36,424 bases of DNA. Origin: Candidatus Sulfopaludibacter sp. SbA3 (GTDB lineage Bacteria > Acidobacteriota > Terriglobia > Bryobacterales > Bryobacteraceae). Shown piece by piece: positions 1 to 8,548 of this stretch. The translations under genes and the position numbers were made by a program. The stretch is from positions 1-36,424 of the forward strand of contig CAMAVI010000031.1 of assembly GCA_945861625.1 (NCBI GenBank), read 5' to 3'. Positions within the stretch are counted from its first letter, which is position 1. Every line of letters begins with the position of its first letter. The notes beneath the pieces are model-generated. The model was not told the DNA's origin. It did not search any database and worked only from the letters and a program-made list of their open reading frames with translations.

Positions 1-515
1 GACCCGGGCTTCGCGAATCCGAGCGTCGTGTTGGCGTAGGTGTGCGGGATGATGGTCACTCCCACGACGCGATCCTCCAGCGACGCGATCGTCAGGCTGA
101 TGCCGTCGATAGCGATGGAGCCCTTGCGCACCAGGTAGCGGTCCAGTTCAGCGGGTACGCGGAGTTTCAGCCACCAATTGCCGTCCCGCAGTTCTTCCAA
201 CGAAATCAGTTCGGCAGTGCCGTCCACGTGGCCTTGGACAATGTGTCCCGACAAACGTGTCGCCACCGTAACGGAGCGTTCCAGATTCACGCGAGAGCCC
301 GCGGCGAGATCACCCAGATTGGTGCGCGCCAAAGTTTCCGGCGCCAGATCCGCGGCAAAACTGTTGGCCGTAAGATCGAGCGCCGTCAGGCACACTCCGT
401 TCACGGCGATGCTGGAGCCCAGCACGGCGTCCGCCAGCACCGCGCGGCATTCGATCGCCAGGCGTGTACCCGCCGACTTGACCAGCCCAAGTTCTTCAAC
501 GATTCCCGTAAACAT
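1..515 (-). CDS. ribE: Riboflavin synthase alpha subunit, 3' end beyond window
   Basis: Riboflavin synthase dismutates two 6,7-dimethyl-8-ribityllumazine molecules to riboflavin in the cytosol. The reverse complement from ATG at 515 opens with MFTGIVEELG, the hallmark N-terminus of the family. It continues through the first lumazine-binding barrel (AVNGVCLTA, then SGHIVQGHVDG) into the second (KGSIAIDGISLT, PHTYANTTLG). About 171 residues are visible, and the family is usually 195-220, so roughly 30-40 C-terminal residues lie off the left edge. The start lies 4 nt after the ribD stop, so the two are surely co-transcribed. A weak GGTGA precedes the ATG. No FMN riboswitch is seen upstream. Confidence 0.95.
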   Translation of the reverse strand, partial: MFTGIVEELGLVKSAGTRLAIECRAVLADAVLGSSIAVNGVCLTALDLTANSFAADLAPETLARTNLGDLAAGSRVNLERSVTVATRLSGHIVQGHVDGTAELISLEELRDGNWWLKLRVPAELDRYLVRKGSIAIDGISLTIASLEDRVVGVTIIPHTYANTTLGFAKPG

Positions 516-519
516 GTGA

Positions 520-1623
520 TCACCAGTGGGATTTCGCAACCCACGCTTCGACGGCAAATTCGTTGGCGGTAATCTGGTGCAGTTTCACGTCGCGAAAGGC
601 GATGGCATCGGCGCGGCGCAGGCGTCCGGCGCCTCCGGCTACCGGCAGCGACTGCGTTCCACCTAGAATCTTCGGCGCGTAGTAAAAGTAAATCTTGTCG
701 GCGACACCGGATTCCAGCGCACTCCAGTTGACGCGGCTGCCCGCCTCGATCATCAGTGACTGATATTGCTCGCGAGCCAGGATCGCGGTGAGCGCGCGGA
801 GGTCGGCGCGGCCATCGGATCCTTCCAGCACTTCCACGCGGACGCCTCTGGATTCGAGACGCTTGCGGCGCTCAGTGGAAGCCGCCGAGGTGGTGACCAC
901 AAGCACATCAGTGTTACAGGACGTAACCATCTTGGATTCGGCAGGCAGGCGGAGCTGCGAATCCAATACGATGCGCAGCAGCGGGCGGCCGCGCTCTTCG
1001 CCGGTGCGGTCGGTGAGCAGACAGTCGTCGGCAAGCACGGTGCCGATACCAGTGAGGATCGCATCGGAGCGGTGGCGCAAAATCTGCACGTGGGCGCGGG
1101 CGGCTTCGCTGGTGATCCAACCCTGATTGTCTTCGGGAGCGGCGATCTTGCCGTCAAGCGTCACAGCCGCTTTCACCGTCACCAGCGGCAAACCCGTGCG
1201 CATGAAGTGCACGAAGGCTTCGTTGAGCGCGATGGCGCGCGCGCTGTAGGCGGAATCGATTTCAACTTCGACGCCGGCGGCACGCAGGCGGGCGAATCCC
1301 CTGCCCTTCACGCGAGGGTTGGGGTCCTCCATGGCGGCGACCACTTTCTTGATTCCGGCGGCGATCACGGCGTCGGCGCACGGCGGCGTGCGGCCCTGAT
1401 GCGAGCACGGTTCCAGGTTGATGTAGAGCGTGCCTCCTTTGGCGCGCTCGCCCGCTTGTTCGAGCGCGATCACTTCCGCGTGCTTCATGCCTGACCAGGT
1501 GTGAAATCCACGGCCGACGACTTCGCCGGCGTTCACTATGACCGCTCCGACCGCGGGATTGGGACTCACACGGCCCAAGCCTTGCGCAGCGAAATCAAGC
1601 GCTTCCTCTAAATGCGATTTCAT
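520..1623 (-). CDS. ribD: Bifunctional riboflavin deaminase/reductase RibD
   Basis: RibD carries out the deamination and then side-chain reduction of the GTP-derived pyrimidine intermediates of riboflavin synthesis. The N-terminal CMP/dCMP-deaminase domain (about 1-145) has the zinc site H48-A-E50 and PCSH(x)5PC (C73, C82). The reductase domain (about 146-367) begins LVTVKAAVTLDGKIA. I chose ATG at 1623 (MKSHLEEALDFA), giving 367 aa, the usual family length. The reading frame stays open 17 codons further to a TTG, but that stretch is an 18-bp tandem repeat encoding TELGY-type units, so it is unlikely to be native protein. The gene lies between ftsY and ribE on the same strand. Confidence 0.95.
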   Translation of the reverse strand: MKSHLEEALDFAAQGLGRVSPNPAVGAVIVNAGEVVGRGFHTWSGMKHAEVIALEQAGERAKGGTLYINLEPCSHQGRTPPCADAVIAAGIKKVVAAMEDPNPRVKGRGFARLRAAGVEVEIDSAYSARAIALNEAFVHFMRTGLPLVTVKAAVTLDGKIAAPEDNQGWITSEAARAHVQILRHRSDAILTGIGTVLADDCLLTDRTGEERGRPLLRIVLDSQLRLPAESKMVTSCNTDVLVVTTSAASTERRKRLESRGVRVEVLEGSDGRADLRALTAILAREQYQSLMIEAGSRVNWSALESGVADKIYFYYAPKILGGTQSLPVAGGAGRLRRADAIAFRDVKLHQITANEFAVEAWVAKSHW

Positions 1624-1624
1624 G

Positions 1625-1678
1625 GCCAGCTCAGTCCAATAACCCAGTTCAGTCAAATAACCCAGTTCAGTCAAATAA
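1625..1678 (-). repeat. Three tandem 18-bp copies spanning the ftsY stop and ribD leader
   Basis: On the minus strand the unit TTATTTGACTGAACTGGG occurs perfectly twice (1678-1661 and 1660-1643). A third copy (1642-1625) carries three substitutions and ends one base before the ribD ATG. Each unit contains the last codons of ftsY plus its TGA, so the true ftsY stop (1669-1667) lies in the first copy. The unit is six codons long, so it keeps the ribD frame open upstream. The divergent third copy supplies a GGACTGAG stretch where a ribosome-binding site would be expected. Confidence 0.9.
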
Positions 1679-2635
1679 CGATGATACGAACTGCTCGGGA
1701 TCGAAGGGGAGCAGGTCGTCGATCTGCTCGCCGACGCCCACGTAGCGGATGGGAAGATTCAGCTCGCGCGAAATCGCGACCACGACGCCGCCTTTCGCGG
1801 TGCCGTCGAGCTTGGTCAGGATGATGCCGGTGACCGCGCTGGTCTCCGTAAACTTGCGCGCCTGTTCCAGGCCGTTCTGTCCCGTAGTGGCTTCGAGCAC
1901 CAGCAGCACTTCATGCGGAGCCGAAGGAATCACGCGCGAAATCGTGCGGCGCATCTTTTCGAGTTCGGCCATCAGATTGGTTTTGGTGTGCAGACGGCCC
2001 GCGGTGTCAATGATGAGGTAGTCGATCTTGCGGGCCTTGGCCGCTTGGACGGCATCGAAGGCAACGGCGCTGGGGTCCGCGCCGGATTGCTGGCGGATCA
2101 AGTCCGCTCCTGTGCGTTGCGCCCAGACTTCGAGTTGCTCGATGGCGGCAGCGCGGAAGGTGTCGGCGGCGCACAGCAGCACGCCGCGGCCCTCGGACTG
2201 GAGACGACGCGTGAGCTTGCCGATCGAGGTGGTTTTTCCCGCGCCGTTGACGCCGACGACCATGATGACGGCGGGGGGCTCGGTGACTTTGGGAAGCGGG
2301 CGTTCGGTGGCTTCCAGAATTTCGAGAAGATGCTGGCGGATCAGGCTCTTGAGTTCGCGGGCGTCGCCGAGCATGTGGCGCTCGACCTGCTGGCGGATGC
2401 GTTCGAGAATCTCGGCCGTGGTGCGCGCGCCGATGTCGGCGGTGATCAGAGCGTATTCCAGTTCCTCCAGAACTTCGGCGTCGATTTCCTTCTTGCCGCT
2501 GACGGCGTCTTCAATTTTTTCCAGCAGCCCGGAGCGGGTCTTCTGGATGCCGGCCTTGAGGCGATCGAGGAGGCTGCCGCCTCCGGTCGAGGGAGAGTCG
2601 GGCGGCGGAGTGCCGAAAAGCGATTGGATGGCCAT
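1667..2635 (-). CDS. ftsY: Signal recognition particle receptor GTPase FtsY
   Basis: FtsY docks the SRP-ribosome complex at the inner membrane for co-translational insertion. The 322-aa product has a short N-terminal region, a four-helix N domain (about 22-105), and an NG GTPase domain. The GTPase motifs are P-loop GVNGAGKT (128-135), DTFRAAA (158-164), DTAGR (210-214) and TKLDG (274-278). The usually invariant Asp of the DATTGQ segment is Glu here (LEATTGQN, residue 248), a conservative change. The acidic A domain of E. coli FtsY is missing, as in many short FtsY proteins. Start is ATG at 2635. It probably shares a transcript with ribD and ribE downstream. Confidence 0.96.
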   Translation of the reverse strand: MAIQSLFGTPPPDSPSTGGGSLLDRLKAGIQKTRSGLLEKIEDAVSGKKEIDAEVLEELEYALITADIGARTTAEILERIRQQVERHMLGDARELKSLIRQHLLEILEATERPLPKVTEPPAVIMVVGVNGAGKTTSIGKLTRRLQSEGRGVLLCAADTFRAAAIEQLEVWAQRTGADLIRQQSGADPSAVAFDAVQAAKARKIDYLIIDTAGRLHTKTNLMAELEKMRRTISRVIPSAPHEVLLVLEATTGQNGLEQARKFTETSAVTGIILTKLDGTAKGGVVVAISRELNLPIRYVGVGEQIDDLLPFDPEQFVSSLFD

Positions 2636-2685
2636 CTAACTGGAAATCTCAGTTTAGCAGGGCACCGGCGCGCAGCCGCTAAGAA

Positions 2686-3471
2686 CTACTTCTTCTTTTG
2701 CCCTGGGCGCGCTTCGATCTGGCCGCCGCTGGGAATCGCGGGGCCGATGAGGTGCGGCACGTCCTTGTTATTTTCCTGGCAGATGTACTCCATGATTTCG
2801 CCCTTGGGCATGAGGCGCGCCGTAAACGTCACGGTGAATGGTTTAGAGTAGGCGCCGGGGTCGTCGATGGTGATTTGGCGCACCAGCGTGCCGAAATCCT
2901 TTCGGGTGTATCGCTCAACGGTGTGGAGTTTTTCGGTGTGCGGGTGGCCGCGGAAATCGAACCAGAACTTGTCGTTGAAACCGACGGTGTCAATCACCAG
3001 CGTGTCGCCGTCCCAGCGTCCGATGGAATCGCCGTACCAGGTCGGGTTGAGATCTTTTGGGTGCGCGCGCCCGTCCATGAAAATCTGGCGGTAGCTGTGA
3101 ATGTTGCCTTCAAACAGGATGAACAGGCGGCCAGGGGCGGTGGCGAAAGTCCATGGGTAGGGCGCATAGCGAGGGACGCCCGTGGGGAGGCAGCTGGCTT
3201 CCGGGTCGTCTTTGGAAAGCCGCGCCTGCATCAGCTTTTGCGCGGAGGGCAGCAGCGGCATTTTCTCGCCCTTGGGCAGACCGAAGGAAATGTCATCGCC
3301 GGGCCCGCCGCCCATCCAAACGCCGGAGAGATCCGGCTTGCCGTCAGCGAGGCGCGGTACCGGCCCACGGCTCTGCTCAGGAGTGGCGTAATCGGTGGGC
3401 GCGACGGATTGTCCAGGGAGCAGCGCGGCGGTGAGCACGAGGGCGGCGAAAATGGCAACGAAGGTCTTCAC
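2686..3471 (-). CDS. Secreted hypothetical protein, Solibacter-type 'LSGVW' family
   Basis: No enzymatic function is recognised. The protein (261 aa) has a clear Sec signal peptide (MKTFVAIFAALVLTAALLPGQ). The mature part opens with a proline-rich stretch and 'DGKPDLSGVW', followed by a beta-rich body with 'PTWYGDSIGRWDGDTLV' and 'GFNDKFW'. I recall this combination from large families of secreted proteins in Acidobacteriota, but I can assign no activity. It ends in a basic tail (GQKKK). Start is GTG at 3471, chosen because an AAAGGAGT ribosome site lies 6 nt upstream and the signal peptide begins there. It lies 50 nt before ftsY on the same strand and may be transcribed with it. Confidence 0.8.
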   Translation of the reverse strand: MKTFVAIFAALVLTAALLPGQSVAPTDYATPEQSRGPVPRLADGKPDLSGVWMGGGPGDDISFGLPKGEKMPLLPSAQKLMQARLSKDDPEASCLPTGVPRYAPYPWTFATAPGRLFILFEGNIHSYRQIFMDGRAHPKDLNPTWYGDSIGRWDGDTLVIDTVGFNDKFWFDFRGHPHTEKLHTVERYTRKDFGTLVRQITIDDPGAYSKPFTVTFTARLMPKGEIMEYICQENNKDVPHLIGPAIPSGGQIEARPGQKKK

Positions 3472-3548
3472 GTTGGGACTCCTTTCAGGTTCATTGCAAC
3501 GGGACTACCAGGGCGCCAGACGGGTTCCGGGCGCGAGGCTTACCGGCC

Positions 3549-3563
3549 TACGATTCTATCGTA
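3549..3563. repeat. Short perfect inverted repeat (6-bp arms)
   Basis: TACGAT-tct-ATCGTA lies between the stop of the Gly-rich gene and the GTG of the secreted protein. It may be an operator half-site pair or a weak hairpin. There is no T-run after it, so it is not a convincing terminator. Confidence 0.35.
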
Positions 3564-3580
3564 CTCGGCGGGTTAATCTT

Positions 3581-4345
3581 TCACGGCAGCTTGAATTCCA
3601 CCCTGCGGTCGCGATTGATCTGCTCGCTGAAGCGGCGGTCCACGGTGGAAAGCGGCGCCTGGCGATTCACATGCTCGCGGGTGGTCCAGGACAAGGTGTC
3701 GCCGTCAATGTAGTAGGTGAGCGCGGCTTGGATAGTGTTGTCGTCAAACGCGATCAGGTAGAAGTCGGGAGTCCGGTAAAACGAACTCCGTTCGCGATGC
3801 GGCGCCGGGGGATAGTAATTTTGAACCTCCGTGGCTGGAGGGCGAGGGGATGGCGGCGGAGTATAGCTTGGCTGATACGAGTAGCCGTAGGTGTAGGAAT
3901 AGGGATCGTAGAGAAAGGGGTCGTAGACGTAGGGAGAACTGTAAGCGCCGTAGCTGTAGGGATAACTACCGCGGTATCCATACGAGGGATAACCCCACCC
4001 GCCGCCAAAGAAAGCGCGGGACCCGGAATAGAACCGGTTGCCCGAATATCCGCCGCGAAAGCCGCCGATCGCGGGACCTCCGTAATAGCCGCCCCGATAG
4101 CCGCCTCCGGAGTAACCTCCCCGGAACCCCCCGCCGCCAAATCCACCACTTCGAAAGCCGCCGACGGCGCCGCCACGGAATCCGCCTCCCGCGTATCCAC
4201 CTCCAGCCCCACCGCCCCTAAACCCGCCGCCTCTAAATCCGCCACCCCCATATCCACCACGCTGGGCGAATGCGGGCGCGACAAGGATGAACAGTAACGG
4301 CAGGAACAACGCAGCGGACAAAACAAATCGACGCGGGACTCTCAT
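3581..4345 (-). CDS. Secreted Gly/Tyr-rich low-complexity protein
   Basis: The function is unknown. The 254-aa product begins with a signal peptide (MRVPRRFVLSAALFLPLLF...APAFAQ). It continues with about 90 residues of GGGFRGG/GGYRGG-type repeats, a Tyr/Ser/Pro-rich stretch (about 115-165), and a more ordinary C-terminal segment. That segment reads 'FYLIAFDDNTIQAALTYYIDGDTLSW' and looks like a small folded beta domain. I chose ATG at 4345 because GGAGG lies 9 nt upstream and the signal peptide starts there. The frame runs 14 codons further upstream without support. The composition suggests a cell-surface or matrix structural protein, which is inference. A long antisense ORF on the plus strand is a by-product of the repeat composition. 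Confidence 0.8.
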   Translation of the reverse strand: MRVPRRFVLSAALFLPLLFILVAPAFAQRGGYGGGGFRGGGFRGGGAGGGYAGGGFRGGAVGGFRSGGFGGGGFRGGYSGGGYRGGYYGGPAIGGFRGGYSGNRFYSGSRAFFGGGWGYPSYGYRGSYPYSYGAYSSPYVYDPFLYDPYSYTYGYSYQPSYTPPPSPRPPATEVQNYYPPAPHRERSSFYRTPDFYLIAFDDNTIQAALTYYIDGDTLSWTTREHVNRQAPLSTVDRRFSEQINRDRRVEFKLP

Positions 4346-4427
4346 GACTTCGAGCCTCCTGCTTTGAAGGTACTCCTGGAGGACCAATGCCGCAAGGGCC
4401 TATCTCTGGGCATGTCACTGGGCTGCG

Positions 4428-4925
4428 TCAACCCATGCTGCCTTCATCGGCCGAGGGTCCGTAGATCGAAGGCACGGAAAGGTTGTTCAAGCGGAGATAG
4501 ACAGAGAGCTGCCCGCGATGATGGATGACGTGGTTCAACACAAAGGTGCGGACCACGGCGATCTTGGGCATGGTCATCAGCGTCTTATCGCCGTTCTTGA
4601 GAGACCAATTCTTGAAGAACGCATCGTCGGCGGCGGCAGCCAGGGCGGCGCGGGCCGCGGCCACGTTCGCGTCAAACTTGGCTAACACTTCGGCAGGCGA
4701 AGCAAGGGACGGCGGCTGGTAACCCGCGATGTCCAACGAATCCTGAGCGAGCGTAGGGACAACCCACGCGGGCATCTCCGCGATGTGACCCGCGAGCGTG
4801 CCCATGGACATGGATTTTTCATGGGGCTTATAGCCGAACTTATCCGCCGGAACACGCTCGATTACCGTGCGCGCGGTGGCCATTTCGTGATCGAATTCCG
4901 GCAGCAAAGAAGCGCTGATTGACAT
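4428..4925 (-). CDS. DinB-fold metal-dependent protein
   Basis: This is a small four-helix-bundle protein of the DinB/YfiT superfamily, whose members bind a divalent metal and often act as thiol-dependent transferases or stress proteins. The 165 aa are typical for the family. The likely metal ligands are H47 in 'LAGHIAEMP' and H132/H136 in 'LNHVIHHRGQL', the classic DinB C-terminal motif. The substrate cannot be predicted. Start is ATG at 4925 with GGAGG 8 nt upstream. A TAGAAT -10-like box sits on this strand at 4954-4949. The gene diverges from the Ser/Thr kinase. Confidence 0.88.
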   Translation of the reverse strand: MSISASLLPEFDHEMATARTVIERVPADKFGYKPHEKSMSMGTLAGHIAEMPAWVVPTLAQDSLDIAGYQPPSLASPAEVLAKFDANVAAARAALAAAADDAFFKNWSLKNGDKTLMTMPKIAVVRTFVLNHVIHHRGQLSVYLRLNNLSVPSIYGPSADEGSMG

Positions 4926-5003
4926 CTGGTGATTCCTCCGTAGCGTTCATTCTACATCCATCAAGCGCGCCGGAAATGACGGTGGGGTAAAATAACGGCA
5001 GGC
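4926..5003. promoter_or_regulatory. Divergent intergenic region dinB-like / Ser-Thr kinase
   Basis: The 78-bp spacer carries a -10-like TAGAAT on the minus strand (4954-4949), 23 nt before the DinB start with GGAGG between. On the plus strand TAAAAT (4988-4993) lies only 10 nt before the kinase GTG. No convincing -35 box is visible for either. The kinase transcript would have a very short leader if TAAAAT is its -10. Confidence 0.4.
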
Positions 5004-6689
5004 GTGGAAAATGTCGGGCGTTACCGGATCGTCGGGGAACTGGGGCGCGGGGCCATGGGCGTGGTTTACAAGGCCCAGGATCCGGCGATCGGACGGTTCA
5101 TCGCCATCAAGACGATCCGGCTGAATGAGCTGACCGACGCCAGCGAGCGCGAGCGCATGCGCGACCGCCTGTTCCGCGAGGCCCAATCCGCCGGCCTGCT
5201 TTCGCATCCCGGCATCGTCACCATATACGACATCGCCGAGCAGGACGGGCTGGCCTACATCTTCATGGAGCTGGTGAACGGGCCGCAGCTCGATGAAATG
5301 CTGCGCGCGCCGCAGCCTCCCGGCAAGGGAACGCTGTTGAGCCTGTTCCGCCAGGTCGCGGTCGCGCTGGATTACGCGCACAAGAAGGGCATTGTTCACC
5401 GCGACATCAAACCGGCCAACATCATGGTCCATGAGGATGGCACGGCCAAGATCACCGATTTCGGGGTGGCCAAGATTGTCTCCCAGCAGATGACGCAAGC
5501 GGGAACCATCATGGGTACGCCCAACTACATGTCCCCGGAGCAGGTGCAAGGTGGAGAGATTACGGGCAAGACCGACCAATTCGCGCTGGCTGTCATCGCC
5601 TATGAAATCCTGACCGGCGAAAAACCCTTCGCCGCGGAGTACCTGCCCACGCTGCTGTACAAGATCGTGCGGGAAGAACCAACGCCTCCGCGGCGGCTAA
5701 ACCCGACCCTTTCCCCGGAAGTGGAATTCGTGATGCGCAGGGCGCTGGCAAAAAATCCGGCGATCCGCTATGAGACCTGTGCGGAATTCGTAGATGCACT
5801 CGCGGCCGCCTGCAATGCGTCCGGTGACTGGGTCCCGCTGCCGCGCGGAACCAGCGCGAACATGCCGACGGCGGGATCGCAAGGAGGATTCGCGGCCACG
5901 TTAGCGGAGACGATTGCCGCTCCGTTGCCCGCGCCCGCACCGGCTCCACCCCCGGCTGTCATTGCGCCGCCGGCACCACCCGCGCCTCTGGCACCACCCG
6001 CGCCGCCGGTAGAGCGAGCTCCTCTGGTCAAACCAAATCAAGTGGCCCGCAACGCGCTGCTGGCGGTTGCCGGCTTGACGGCGATCGGACTGGGAATCTA
6101 CTTCTTCTGGCCGGGAGCGCAGGCTCCTGCTCCGCAACCGGCGCCCGCAGCGGAAGCCGCCGCACCTCCAAGCCAGCCTGTCCCTGCTCCGGAGCCTCCA
6201 CGTACGACCGAGCCCGCGCCCCCACGCGCCGCCGCGCAAGCGCCCGCGCAACCAGCGGCCCCGGCGGCGCCCAGCGAGGCTACGTTCACTTTGAACACAG
6301 CCCCCAGCGGGGCGGAAGCGACCTTCGACGACAAGCCGGAAGTCCGCTGCACGACACCGTGCAACATCAACCTCGCGCTGGGACGCCACACGCTGACGAT
6401 CCGCCGCCAGGGCTATCGCGAAACGCAGCGCGTATTCTCTCTGCCCAACGAACCCGGACTGATTGTCAGCCTGGAAGCGGCATCCGGAACCTTGGCGTTG
6501 GTGACGAATCCGGCCGGGTTGACCGTGATCATTGACGGCCAGGAGCAAACCCGCAAGACTCCGGCAAACTTTGCGCTACCGGTCGGCGAACACCGCGTGC
6601 AAGTAAACCGGGGCGACGAGAAACAGGAATTCGCCGTGGATATCCGCGACGGGGTGATCAGTCAGAAGAGTATCGACTGGGGACCCTAG
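5004..6689 (+). CDS. Membrane Ser/Thr protein kinase with C-terminal PEGA domain
   Basis: This is a Hanks-type kinase that phosphorylates proteins on Ser/Thr. The cytosolic kinase domain (about 7-270) is complete, with the Gly loop GELGRGAMG (11-19), catalytic Lys K36, HRDIKPAN (132-139) with D134, DFG (152-154) and GTPNYMSPEQ (171-180). A Pro/Ala-rich linker (about 305-345), one transmembrane helix (about 350-369) and a second Pro/Ala-rich linker follow. The outside part has PEGA-like repeats (about 427-490 and 495-555: 'APSGAEATFDDKP', 'NPAGLTVIIDGQ'). Start is GTG at 5004. The DinB gene is divergent and rpoD convergent, so it is a single-gene unit. Confidence 0.95.
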   Translation: MENVGRYRIVGELGRGAMGVVYKAQDPAIGRFIAIKTIRLNELTDASERERMRDRLFREAQSAGLLSHPGIVTIYDIAEQDGLAYIFMELVNGPQLDEMLRAPQPPGKGTLLSLFRQVAVALDYAHKKGIVHRDIKPANIMVHEDGTAKITDFGVAKIVSQQMTQAGTIMGTPNYMSPEQVQGGEITGKTDQFALAVIAYEILTGEKPFAAEYLPTLLYKIVREEPTPPRRLNPTLSPEVEFVMRRALAKNPAIRYETCAEFVDALAAACNASGDWVPLPRGTSANMPTAGSQGGFAATLAETIAAPLPAPAPAPPPAVIAPPAPPAPLAPPAPPVERAPLVKPNQVARNALLAVAGLTAIGLGIYFFWPGAQAPAPQPAPAAEAAAPPSQPVPAPEPPRTTEPAPPRAAAQAPAQPAAPAAPSEATFTLNTAPSGAEATFDDKPEVRCTTPCNINLALGRHTLTIRRQGYRETQRVFSLPNEPGLIVSLEAASGTLALVTNPAGLTVIIDGQEQTRKTPANFALPVGEHRVQVNRGDEKQEFAVDIRDGVISQKSIDWGP

Positions 6690-6699
6690 CCGGCTCGTG

Positions 6700-6719
6700 G
6701 GGACAGAGTGTACTGTCCC
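6700..6719. terminator. Perfect 7-bp hairpin between convergent genes
   Basis: GGGACAG (6700-6706), loop AGTGTA, CTGTCCC (6713-6719) lies in the 60-bp gap between the converging kinase and rpoD genes. There is no clean U-tract on either side, although the plus-strand continuation is T-rich. A bidirectional terminator or a dispersed repeat-type palindrome both fit. Confidence 0.45.
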
Positions 6720-6749
6720 GGGTTTGAGAGTTTGAGTTTCGGTTTTCCG

Positions 6750-8435
<1,686 letters not shown>

Positions 8436-8466
8436 TCTACTTCAACGACCCCTTTTCATCGCCCCG

Positions 8467-8485
8467 GAATCCTTCATGCGGATTC
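8467..8485 (-). repeat. Inverted repeat in the dnaG-rpoD spacer
   Basis: GAATCC-(7 nt)-GGATTC lies in the 113-bp leader upstream of rpoD (8436-8548). It could form a small hairpin in the mRNA. The rest of the spacer has an AT-rich patch (TATTGTAAACT on the minus strand) that could be an internal rpoD promoter, but no full -35/-10 pair is clear. Confidence 0.3.
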
Positions 8486-8548
8486 TCCAGCACCCAGCCG
8501 TCACCAGTTTACAATACAGCCCCAGTCCAACCGGCGCGCGCGATGCCT

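Noticed and set aside
766-1494. 242-codon plus-strand ORF
   Set aside because: Antisense to ribD, which has both enzyme domains intact.
1-1680. FMN riboswitch for the riboflavin genes
   Set aside because: No conserved FMN-aptamer helices are seen upstream of ribD or ribE. The genes follow ftsY directly.
3549-3563. Possible CRISPR or terminator signal
   Set aside because: A single inverted repeat without repeats/spacers or a U-tract. Kept only as a short inverted repeat.
3395-4297. 300-codon plus-strand ORF
   Set aside because: It is antisense to the Gly-rich repeat gene. The low-complexity Ala/Ser/Thr-rich product reflects the repeats on the other strand, and the opposite frame has a signal peptide and Shine-Dalgarno site.
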